Assembly (NCBI GenBank): GCA_024278565.1
Contig: JAJRSY010000297.1
Location: 1 to 5,641 of the forward strand
Reading direction: 5' to 3'
Source of the DNA: Bacteroidota bacterium
Lineage (GTDB): Bacteria > Bacteroidota > Bacteroidia > Flavobacteriales > Flavobacteriaceae
Length of the DNA: 5,641 nt
Below, in pieces: positions 1 to 5,307 of the stretch (its first letter is position 1; each line of letters starts with the position of its first letter). Position numbers and translations under genes: made by a program. The notes beneath the pieces are model-generated. The model saw nothing but the letters and a program-made list of their open reading frames with translations. It did not search any database and was not told where the DNA came from.

Positions 1-68
1 ATTCGGAAACATTATGGTGCCAATGCCAAGTGCCTTCCGTAATTTTGACCATACCCAAAAATACGGTT

Positions 69-180
69 TTCGTGCTGCGCACGAAGGCAATTCAGCCCTG
101 CGCCAAGAGCGCAGGGTGTTCTTGCCAATCTTATAAAAATTTTCCGGTATAGAATAGAATTTGCTTCCCAACCGGAAAAT
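69..180. repeat. cluster of three perfect stem-loops
   Basis: Three inverted repeats follow each other. TTCGTGC (69-75) pairs with GCACGAA (79-85) over a 3-nt loop. CCCTGCGC (96-103) pairs with GCGCAGGG (109-116) over a 5-nt loop. ATTTTCCGGT (139-148) pairs with ACCGGAAAAT (171-180) over a 22-nt loop. All stems are perfect. Read on the minus strand, the third one is followed directly by TTTTATAA, which resembles a weak intrinsic terminator. Whether this is an RNA, a terminator group or the relic of a mobile element cannot be decided from the sequence. Confidence 0.6.
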
Positions 181-282
181 CGTCTGCTTTTGAAAGAAAG
201 AATACCCCGACACGGAGCGAAAAACAGATTCAAATATTACTTTAAATCCGCAAGAGTGTTTCTACTGCAAAGCCAAACCATA

Positions 283-301
283 CTTCGACTATGCTCAGCA
301 C
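283..301. repeat. short dispersed-repeat-like motif CTTCGACTATGCTCAGCAC
   Basis: From memory, motifs of the form CTTCGACTnnGCTCAGC recur in non-coding DNA of many Bacteroidota genomes. Only one copy is present in this window, so the assignment rests on recall and not on repetition seen here. It sits in the gene-free left part of the window together with other repeat-like sequences. Confidence 0.35.
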
Positions 302-399
302 ATGCCTGCTATAATTGAAAATGCCCAAAATTTGTTCAGCTCAAAATCGAGTTACAGTTCCTTCACTAAAAAACCCCTGTGCTTTCCAATTCTACCGTG

Positions 400-415
400 C
401 CTGCCTGCCGGCAGG
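400..415. repeat. GC-rich REP-like palindrome CCTGCCTGCCGGCAGG
   Basis: The 12-bp core CCTGCCGGCAGG (404-415) is a perfect palindrome, preceded by an extra CCTG. It contrasts strongly with the A+T-rich surroundings. A related element with the same CCTGCC and GGCAGG arms lies at 2575-2596 on the other side of the restriction-modification operon. From memory, such palindromes are scattered through intergenic DNA of flavobacteria; their function is unknown. Confidence 0.6.
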
Positions 416-441
416 TTGATATTTTGACTTTTCATAACGAA

Positions 442-514
442 AACCCGTGAATAATGCGGGTTAAGGAGGCACAGTAAGGTCTGGCCCTCACGCCCCTTAA
501 CCGACCTCTTGGTC
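442..514. other. nested and mutually exclusive stem-loops; possible structured RNA or operon terminator
   Basis: Arm AACCCG (442-447) pairs with CGGGTT (457-462) over a 9-nt loop. A second, longer hairpin spans 459-502: GGTTAAGG (459-466) pairs with CCTTAACC (495-502), GGC (468-470) continues with GCC (492-494) past one bulged A, and GT/AC plus AGG/CCT extend it to a 6-nt apical loop at 480-485. The two share bases 459-462, so they cannot form together. A third hairpin, GACC (503-506) with GGTC (511-514), abuts the long one, and a T-run lies at 524-528. On the minus strand the 442-462 hairpin is followed by TTTCGTT, so it could also serve as a distal terminator of the restriction-modification operon, about 190 nt after the nuclease stop codon. 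Which strand is transcribed is unknown. Confidence 0.45.
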
Positions 515-653
515 TGTAAGACGTTTTTATAAAGAGTTTGGGCTTGCAGAAACTTCAGATGAAAACGAGTAGTTTGTCGATAAACTACGGTAATAGTTAG
601 CAATAATTAAGATGGTAATGTAAAAACCGACGACATAGTTTGGATGTTGGAAT

Positions 654-1265
654 TCAAAGCTGTTTTGCGATACCGTTCTCGGTCAAAAAAGCCAACTTTA
701 GAATTAAATTAATCGGTTTCTCGGCCTTTTTTATAGCTGAAAAATACAAATAGCCCTCGTGGTAGGGCTGTAATTTATCAAGCACTACTTTACCATTATA
801 GTTTTTGTGTTTTTTAATTTGAGAATCAAGATACTCTTGATTTATTTTTCGAACACTTAAAAATTTAACGAGTTTTTTTCGGTTTACGAAGGTGACCTTA
901 CAGGATGTAAATTTTTCAGGCTCGTCAGCATATATACTCGTAATTAAGGCATAAAATTCAGTTTTCTTTTTTGTATCGAACAACCATCCCTTTTTGATTT
1001 CCCCGTCTTTTTGATAAACCAACTCGAAAGCAAAAGTGGGCAAATCTTCGTTAATATAGTCCAGTTGAGCTTTTTCGTCGATTAGAAATCGCCCCCCGTT
1101 TGTGTTGTGGGAAAAAATCAGGTCAATGCCCTGCATCTGCTGTTTTAAATCGTGAATGCGCTCAAAAAGGTAGTGCTTTAGGTGTTTTTTGTAGTAGACA
1201 TCTAAAAATACCGCTAGTTTTTGCTCTTTTTCTAAATCGTTTTTAAAACTACTTTGGAGCTCCAC
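654..1265 (-). CDS. predicted type II restriction endonuclease (PD-(D/E)XK-like), partner of the cytosine methyltransferase
   Basis: This 203-residue protein probably cuts the DNA site that the adjacent methyltransferase protects. No signal peptide or membrane segment is seen, so it should be cytoplasmic. The fold signature is GIDLIF (D48) followed by FLIDEKAQLDY (D63-E64-K65), which fits the D...(D/E)xK metal-binding core of PD-(D/E)XK nucleases. E35 upstream and E81 in TFAFELVY are further acidic candidates. The C-terminal half (GYLYF, KAEKPINLILKLAFL) shows no named domain that I recognise. The start is GTG at 1265, 5 nt after the methyltransferase TAG. No ATG or GTG lies nearby upstream in frame and no purine-rich ribosome binding site precedes it, so translational coupling to the methyltransferase is likely. 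Operon position and active-site pattern support the call. I cannot name the enzyme family or the recognition sequence, and a non-nuclease accessory role is not excluded. Confidence 0.8.
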   Translation of the reverse strand: MELQSSFKNDLEKEQKLAVFLDVYYKKHLKHYLFERIHDLKQQMQGIDLIFSHNTNGGRFLIDEKAQLDYINEDLPTFAFELVYQKDGEIKKGWLFDTKKKTEFYALITSIYADEPEKFTSCKVTFVNRKKLVKFLSVRKINQEYLDSQIKKHKNYNGKVVLDKLQPYHEGYLYFSAIKKAEKPINLILKLAFLTENGIAKQL

Positions 1266-1270
1266 AATCG

Positions 1271-2497
1271 CTAAGTGTTTATTTTTTGATAGAGCGATGC
1301 ACCAATTTTTTCGACTACACCAACCACTAGGGCATTTCCCATAAAAAAGGCCCGTTTCGCGTCGGTAATTCCCTCTAGTTTAGTGTGATCATCGGGAAAC
1401 ATATTAAGGCGTTCCAACTCTATTGGCGCAAGCCTTCGCAGCCCTTTTTCGGTTCGAACTACATGTTTGAAACGAGACGGGCTTTTGCCACCCTCCCCCG
1501 TAATTATGGTACGCGAGGCATTGTCTAGTGCATCGGGAAAAATCATACTTCCTTCGCTATAATTGTATTGAAATCCGTTTTTTGCAGTGCGGATTTCTTT
1601 TTTACTTCCTTTTAGATATTCCCATTTAGGCAGGTCTTCCATGGGAATAAAGAACCCTTCGGTCACTTTGCCATTTTGTAGCACATCGCCCAGCAATGTT
1701 TTTGAACCACTATAATTAGGGGCGGTTTTGGCAGTAAAGACCTGTCCGTTGACACAAACCCCAGTATTTAAGAAAGGGGATAATTTTTCATTTCTATTGA
1801 ATTGCTCTGAGATTTCGACCAAACTTCCTTTTAATTCAAAATCGATTGTTTTTTTCGATAGCTGTTCAACAGGAAAAGCGTTGGCGATCGTTCCAAGTTT
1901 ATGCATCCAATCCCCTTTGTTGGCTTTTTGTAATGCATTATATATAGGGGTCGATCTATGGTACGCCAAGAAAAAGATACGCCTGCGACGCTGTGGCATA
2001 CCATATTCGGCAGCATTGATTACCCTCCACTCAATGGCATAACCTAATTCATCAAGGCTTTTTAGCATAATGGCAAAATCCCTTCCCCGTTGGGTAGAGG
2101 GAGATTTTAGTAGGCGATCTACGTTCTCTAAGAACAGGTACTTTGGAGGATTTTTCTGTTCAGAGAGTATTTTATGTATCGACCACCACAAAACACCCTT
2201 TTTGCCAATCAGCCCCTTTGAATTTTGAAGGGTCGTGGCCACCGAATAATCTTGACACGGAAAACCACCCACTAAAACATCAGCCTCGTTGATTGTGTTG
2301 GGGTCGACCTTCGCAATGTCTTCATTGCTATGATTGTCACCACCAAAGTGTTTTTCATAAACCATAGAGGCGTGCTGGGTTTTGGTGCTTGGCTCCCATT
2401 GGTTACTCCAAACCACCTTGAATTTACCAGTATTCTCAAGGCCGATACGAAAACCACCCACCCCCGCAAAAAGCTCTATGACCCTTAGTTTTTTCAT
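1271..2497 (-). CDS. DNA (cytosine-5-)-methyltransferase of a type II restriction-modification system
   Basis: This enzyme transfers a methyl group from S-adenosylmethionine to C5 of cytosine in a specific site, protecting host DNA from the partner nuclease encoded downstream. All key m5C-MTase motifs are present in the usual order across 408 residues. Motif I is FAGVGGFRIGL (10-20, SAM binding). Motif IV is GGFPCQDYS with catalytic Cys81. Motif VI is ENVDR (124-128), and motif VIII is QRRRR (169-173). The target-recognition region runs from about 180 to 330. Motif IX lies around RRLAPIELERLNMFP (354-368) and motif X is FFMGNALVVGVVEKI (384-398). The ATG start sits immediately before the beta-strand leading into motif I, as usual, and no truncation is seen. 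It is the first gene of the operon, so methylation would precede cutting. The recognition sequence cannot be read from the target-recognition region by eye. Confidence 0.95.
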   Translation of the reverse strand: MKKLRVIELFAGVGGFRIGLENTGKFKVVWSNQWEPSTKTQHASMVYEKHFGGDNHSNEDIAKVDPNTINEADVLVGGFPCQDYSVATTLQNSKGLIGKKGVLWWSIHKILSEQKNPPKYLFLENVDRLLKSPSTQRGRDFAIMLKSLDELGYAIEWRVINAAEYGMPQRRRRIFFLAYHRSTPIYNALQKANKGDWMHKLGTIANAFPVEQLSKKTIDFELKGSLVEISEQFNRNEKLSPFLNTGVCVNGQVFTAKTAPNYSGSKTLLGDVLQNGKVTEGFFIPMEDLPKWEYLKGSKKEIRTAKNGFQYNYSEGSMIFPDALDNASRTIITGEGGKSPSRFKHVVRTEKGLRRLAPIELERLNMFPDDHTKLEGITDAKRAFFMGNALVVGVVEKIGASLYQKINT

Positions 2498-2504
2498 TCT
2501 GAGT

Positions 2505-2512
2505 CAAAATTA
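2505..2512 (-). promoter_or_regulatory. candidate -7 promoter element (TAATTTTG) of the restriction-modification operon
   Basis: Read on the minus strand, TAATTTTG matches the Bacteroidota -7 consensus TAnnTTTG exactly. It ends 7 nt before the methyltransferase ATG, so transcription from it would give an almost leaderless mRNA. I do not see a convincing -33 TTTG at the expected distance, which lowers confidence. The terminator-like hairpin at 2547-2571 lies upstream of it and would insulate the operon from read-through. Confidence 0.35.
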
Positions 2513-2545
2513 AGGAAAAAGACCTAGATGGCTTTATTTCAGCTT

Positions 2546-2571
2546 GAAAAACCACCTCCTTTTGGGGTGGT
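2546..2571 (-). terminator. intrinsic-terminator-like hairpin, minus strand
   Basis: ACCACC (2551-2556) pairs with GGTGGT (2566-2571); after one bulged T, CC (2558-2559) pairs with GG (2564-2565) around a TTTT loop. On the minus strand the stem runs into TTTTT (2551-2547), the layout of a rho-independent terminator. No minus-strand gene lies directly upstream, so it would act on read-through or on a leader transcript of the methyltransferase operon. Confidence 0.5.
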
Positions 2572-2573
2572 CA

Positions 2574-2596
2574 TGCCCGCCTGCCGGACGGGCAGG
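2574..2596. repeat. REP-like palindrome with two alternative hairpins
   Basis: CCTGCC (2580-2585) pairs with GGCAGG (2591-2596) over GGACG. Alternatively TGCCCG (2574-2579) pairs with CGGGCA (2589-2594), which excludes the first pairing. The element shares its arms with the palindrome at 400-415 and is GC-rich against an A+T-rich background, so the two look like members of one dispersed family flanking the restriction-modification operon. Confidence 0.6.
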
Positions 2597-2693
2597 TTCT
2601 TTTGGCTTTGCCTGAACCCGCAATTTGATTTAGGTTTTGTTTTTTCATTTTTTTTGCAATCAATTGTTTGATCGAATTTAGCACTTGCCATCA

Positions 2694-2711
2694 CCGCCCC
2701 TATGGGGGCGG
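2694..2711. repeat. perfect GC-rich stem-loop
   Basis: CCGCCCC (2694-2700) pairs perfectly with GGGGCGG (2705-2711) around a TATG loop. No T-run follows directly on either strand, so it is not a standard terminator. It sits 10 nt before the plus-strand terminator-like hairpin at 2721. Confidence 0.5.
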
Positions 2712-2720
2712 CCTTAAAAG

Positions 2721-2745
2721 CCACCTTCTAAGAGGGTAGGTTTTT
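2721..2745 (+). terminator. intrinsic-terminator-like hairpin, plus strand
   Basis: CCACCTTC (2721-2728) pairs with GAGGGTAGG (2732-2740) with one bulged A and one G-T pair around a 3-nt loop, followed immediately by TTTTT (2741-2745). This fits a rho-independent terminator on the plus strand. It lies 23 nt before the ATG of the DinB-like gene with no plus-strand gene upstream, so it is either an insulator, a leader attenuator, or one end of an inverted-repeat element whose other end is 2547-2571. Confidence 0.45.
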
Positions 2746-2768
2746 ATCTTACATACAATACCTAGTAT

Positions 2769-3299
2769 ATGAAATATTTGTTCTTGACCCTTATGTCGTT
2801 TTTGGTACTGATTTGGCGTTTGCGCAGACAGATACTGTTCCCAAAACCCCCTTTTGCCAAAATGTACCTACCCGTTTGGCAGGAGACAACTGAACATTGT
2901 ATGGCCCTGGCCATGCCTGAAGAACTGTGCAACTACAAACCAACTGAAATCAGTAAGACTTTTGCCGAACAAATGGTGCATATTGGGCATACGGTAGGGT
3001 TATTGACCCAACGTTATGTTGAAGGAATGAAAGTGGAACCAAATACTCCGGATGCCCCTAAAATGGTTAAAAATGAAATTATTCCATATCTTCAGAAAGG
3101 CTTCGATTATGTAACAGGAACAATACGGGCCATTGAACAAGAAAAGCTTGATGAAACCTGTGTGATGTACCATAGCGGAAATATGGCGAGTCGGGCATTT
3201 GCGCTTTTTTACGTGCAAGATCATATGGCCAACCACAAGGCAAAAACCAATCTATATTTGAGAATGAACGGAATGGAACCCCCTGAGTACACTTGGTAA
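2769..3299 (+). CDS. DinB-like family protein, probably secreted, with apparent compensating frameshifts near the N-terminus
   Basis: The 176-residue product resembles the DinB/YfiT-like four-helix-bundle superfamily, a set of metal-binding proteins whose members are often thiol-dependent transferases or of unknown role. Family features are MPEELCNYKPTE (49-60), the first metal-ligand candidate H71 in EQMVHIGH, and a second pair H152/H156 in QDHMANHKAK, followed by the usual NLYLRMNGMEPPEY end. Residues 1-15 are a hydrophobic leader starting MKYLFL. Residues 16-28 (WRLRRQ onward) do not fit a signal peptide, whereas the -1 frame over 2813-2854 reads LAFAQTDTVPKTPF, a good signal-peptidase site and mature start. 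This suggests one missing base near 2812-2814 and one extra base near 2847-2855. The gene ends 9 nt before the convergent peptidase stop. Its biochemical role cannot be fixed; export to the periplasm is an inference from the restored leader. Confidence 0.85.
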   Translation: MKYLFLTLMSFLVLIWRLRRQILFPKPPFAKMYLPVWQETTEHCMALAMPEELCNYKPTEISKTFAEQMVHIGHTVGLLTQRYVEGMKVEPNTPDAPKMVKNEIIPYLQKGFDYVTGTIRAIEQEKLDETCVMYHSGNMASRAFALFYVQDHMANHKAKTNLYLRMNGMEPPEYTW

Positions 3300-3308
3300 A
3301 CGATTGAC

Positions 3309-4937
3309 CTATCTTAAAATGCTACGGTACTCTTTTTCGTTTTTTAAAAGCTCAGTTGCCGCCAAAATTGCATCGTCATGTCCAAGATAGTATTCATAGA
3401 GCCCTTCACGGTAGAAATACCGCTTAATAATCTCATCTACCAACTTATTTTTAATTTCTTTTTGGTGGGTATCCAATGCTGCAATTTTACTTTTGTCGAT
3501 GTTTAAAAGAAGTGTTTTAAAGTCTTTTTCTATAGCATCGTTATAAATAACCTCTTCTCGAATCGTCATAACTTCTTTTAACACCTTTTCGGTCTTGGTC
3601 TCAAAAGAAAAACCACTTTTTGAGACAAAATTTTTGAAGTCTATAAAATCGTTTTCATTGAACTCAAACCCAGTTGGGTCATTAAGTTGATTTTTGTAAT
3701 AATAGTTGGTAGCAAAATCGAACACCATGTTGTTTTGCAGAAGGTACTTGGTTAATTCATTTGCTTTAACCGCATCTATTTCTATATCAGGTAGCACGCC
3801 ACCCCCATCTTGTACTTTTCGACCGTTTCTAGTGGCAAACTCGTTGAAGACGGTTGTTTTTTTTGCGTTTCCGTTTTTGTCTCTATTCGAATAATCCAAC
3901 GATTGAATACACCTTCCAGAAGGAGTGAAGTATCTTGAAATGGTTACTTTTAATTGCGTACCATAGGTCAATTTCATTGGGCGCTGTACTAGCCCTTTTC
4001 CAAAGCTTCTTGCGCCCATTATTACGGCACGATCGAGGTCTTGAAGACCACCAGATACAATTTCGCTTGCTGAGGCGCTATTGCCGTTGATCAAGACCAC
4101 TAACGGTATTTCAACATCAACCGCCTTGTTCTTTGTTTTATATTCTTTATTGAATTTTTTAACCTTAGATTTGGTGGTAACGATTAACTCACCTTTTGGC
4201 ACGAATAAATTGGTAACATTAATCGCCTCTGATAACAGCCCACCTGGGTTGCCCCGCAAATCGAGAACAATTTTTTCAGCACCCTTTCCTTTTAAATCAA
4301 TGAGCGCCGATTTGGTTTGCGAAGAGGCTTTGGCATTGAATTTAGCAAGTACGATATAACCTGTCTTATTGTTTATCATTTTATAAAAGGGCACCGCATC
4401 TACCTCAACACCCGCCCTAGTAATAGTCGCGGTTTTTGTTTCACCCTGCCTTTTGAAGGTTACAGTTATCGAAGTGTTGTTTGCGCCCCTAAGCAGTTCC
4501 CCAGCATTGTCTTCAAAATCAGAAACATTGATATCCCCTATTTTAATTATTTCATCGCCGGCCTTGAGCCCCGCCTTGTCAGCGGGATAGCCCTTATAAG
4601 GCTCTATGATCAATAACTTATCTTCGAATGATCTAACGGTAGCTCCAATGCCTGAGTATTCACCCGCATTATTTATTTTAAAGGCCTCAACATCTTGTTC
4701 GTTCAAAAACTTGGTGTAGGGGTCTAGCTCATCGAGCATGTTTTTTATTGCCGCATCCATCAGTTCGGCGGGGTTGGTCTCGTCAACATAATTCATGTTG
4801 AGTTCTTTAAAAAGGGTAGTGAAAATTTCGATTTGCTTGGCAATCTCAAAAAAATCACTCTTGAAACTACTACCAACTATAAGAAATAGTGCCGCGAGCA
4901 CTGGTATTAGAACTTTCTTTTTTAACAATTTAGCCAT
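3309..4937 (-). CDS. S41 family C-terminal-processing peptidase (CtpA/Prc type)
   Basis: This serine protease of the tail-specific/CTP group would cleave envelope or periplasmic proteins near their C-termini. Of 542 residues, 8-25 form an N-terminal hydrophobic segment acting as signal or membrane anchor, with the rest periplasmic. A helical N-terminal domain with LDPYTKFL (71-78) leads into a PDZ domain at about 85-175, including YSGIGATV and the KAGLKAGDEI segment (121-130). The protease core shows LDLRGNPGG (225-233), SASASEI (287-293) with nucleophile Ser289, and GKGLVQ with general base Lys314 and Gln318. The Ser-Lys spacing of 25 matches the Prc and CtpA pattern. DGGGVLPDIEID (377-388) closes the core, and about 150 helix-rich residues follow, a C-terminal extension I expect in Bacteroidota members. 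The ATG overlaps the end of rnpA by 8 nt (ATGGCTAA), so the two are probably co-transcribed and translationally coupled. The substrate is unknown. Confidence 0.95.
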   Translation of the reverse strand: MAKLLKKKVLIPVLAALFLIVGSSFKSDFFEIAKQIEIFTTLFKELNMNYVDETNPAELMDAAIKNMLDELDPYTKFLNEQDVEAFKINNAGEYSGIGATVRSFEDKLLIIEPYKGYPADKAGLKAGDEIIKIGDINVSDFEDNAGELLRGANNTSITVTFKRQGETKTATITRAGVEVDAVPFYKMINNKTGYIVLAKFNAKASSQTKSALIDLKGKGAEKIVLDLRGNPGGLLSEAINVTNLFVPKGELIVTTKSKVKKFNKEYKTKNKAVDVEIPLVVLINGNSASASEIVSGGLQDLDRAVIMGARSFGKGLVQRPMKLTYGTQLKVTISRYFTPSGRCIQSLDYSNRDKNGNAKKTTVFNEFATRNGRKVQDGGGVLPDIEIDAVKANELTKYLLQNNMVFDFATNYYYKNQLNDPTGFEFNENDFIDFKNFVSKSGFSFETKTEKVLKEVMTIREEVIYNDAIEKDFKTLLLNIDKSKIAALDTHQKEIKNKLVDEIIKRYFYREGLYEYYLGHDDAILAATELLKNEKEYRSILR

Positions 4938-5307
4938 GATTTATTTTCTTGTTGAATTTACGGAGCACCAGCTTCATACTTTCGTCAATGGTATTGTACT
5001 GGGGCGTATCTTTCCCAAGGTATAAAAACAGGAACGCAAAAGAGGTCTTACTATTGTTAAAAACTAGATGTTTGTTCAATCGATACCCTTCGCGAAGCAA
5101 TCGTTTTATTCGATTGCGCTTTACTGCGCTTTTGAAATTTTTTTTTGGCACTGTCGCCCCAGTTTGAATCGAAACCCGTTTGGGCAGTTCTGTTTTCAGA
5201 TAGATAAGCTTTATGGGGTAATAAGACACACTCTTTCCCTCGGCAAAAAGAGAATCAATCAACTTTTTGCTTTTTAGCTTTTCATTTTTAGGAAAGGAGA
5301 AGTCCAT
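4930..5307 (-). CDS. rnpA: ribonuclease P protein component
   Basis: This small basic protein binds the RNase P RNA (not in this window) and supports 5' maturation of precursor tRNAs. The 125-residue product starting MDFSFPKNEKLKSKK shows the family's N-terminal segment (F, L and K pattern, residues 3-20) and the RNR box, FKSAVKRNRIKRLLREGYR (58-76), which contacts the RNA. Length and basic charge fit RnpA. The open frame continues upstream to ATGs at 5334, 5364 and 5388, but the extra residues (MNHYTRHSMIVKSREIV...) match nothing I expect of RnpA, while MDFSF begins exactly at the usual N-terminus, so I choose 5307; 5334 is the only serious alternative. The gene is followed by the S41 peptidase with an 8-nt overlap. 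rpmH, which precedes rnpA in many other phyla, is not found in the 334 bases upstream. Confidence 0.95.
   Translation of the reverse strand: MDFSFPKNEKLKSKKLIDSLFAEGKSVSYYPIKLIYLKTELPKRVSIQTGATVPKKNFKSAVKRNRIKRLLREGYRLNKHLVFNNSKTSFAFLFLYLGKDTPQYNTIDESMKLVLRKFNKKINHG

Larger units (their letters stand above)
1..653. other. gene-free, inverted-repeat-rich region downstream of the restriction-modification operon
   Basis: I find no supportable gene in these 653 bases. Two minus-strand open frames (12-233 and 352-603) have low-complexity, non-protein-like translations and run straight through perfect inverted repeats and a GC-rich palindrome, so I treat them as chance. A plus-strand frame is open from the left edge to a TAA ending at 136. 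It could be the tail of a gene lying outside the window, but its last third consists of hairpin sequence and I recognise nothing in it. The region holds stem-loops at 69-85, 96-116 and 139-180, a short dispersed-repeat-like motif at 283-301, a palindrome at 400-415, and nested stem-loops at 442-514. The overall look is of repeat accumulation or mobile-element debris beside an accessory operon, or of a structured RNA locus. Confidence 0.6.
2498..2768. other. divergent intergenic region between the methyltransferase and DinB-like genes
   Basis: These 271 bases separate two divergently transcribed genes and must contain both promoters. Visible elements are a TAnnTTTG-type match for the methyltransferase at 2505-2512, terminator-like hairpins at 2547-2571 (minus) and 2721-2745 (plus), a REP-like palindrome at 2575-2596, and a GC-rich stem-loop at 2694-2711. 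A 61-codon minus-strand frame (2539-2724) crosses all of these hairpins and has a low-complexity translation, so I do not regard it as a gene. Long T-runs lie around 2637-2656. Confidence 0.6.

Noticed and set aside
2..136. Plus-strand frame open from the left edge to a TAA, possible 3' end of an outside gene
   Set aside because: Only 44 codons, the last part being hairpin sequence, with no recognisable protein family; flanking sequence would be needed.
12..233. 73-codon minus-strand open frame
   Set aside because: It reads through three perfect inverted repeats, has an unusual Arg/Cys-rich translation without any recognisable motif, and has no genetic context.
512..528. GTCT-GTA-AGAC mini-hairpin before a T-run as a plus-strand terminator
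   Set aside because: The stem has only 4 bp and competes with the better hairpin at 503-514; no plus-strand gene is upstream.
352..603. 83-codon minus-strand open frame ending in KHRGFLVKEL
   Set aside because: It spans the REP-like palindrome and nested hairpins, and the translation looks like repeat-derived sequence and not a folded protein.
1728..2042. 104-codon plus-strand open frame inside the methyltransferase gene
   Set aside because: Antisense shadow of a fully motif-supported methyltransferase.
2539..2724. 61-codon minus-strand open frame upstream of the methyltransferase, considered as a controller (C) protein or antitoxin
   Set aside because: It has no helix-turn-helix pattern, runs across four hairpins including terminator-like ones, and its residues reflect those repeats.
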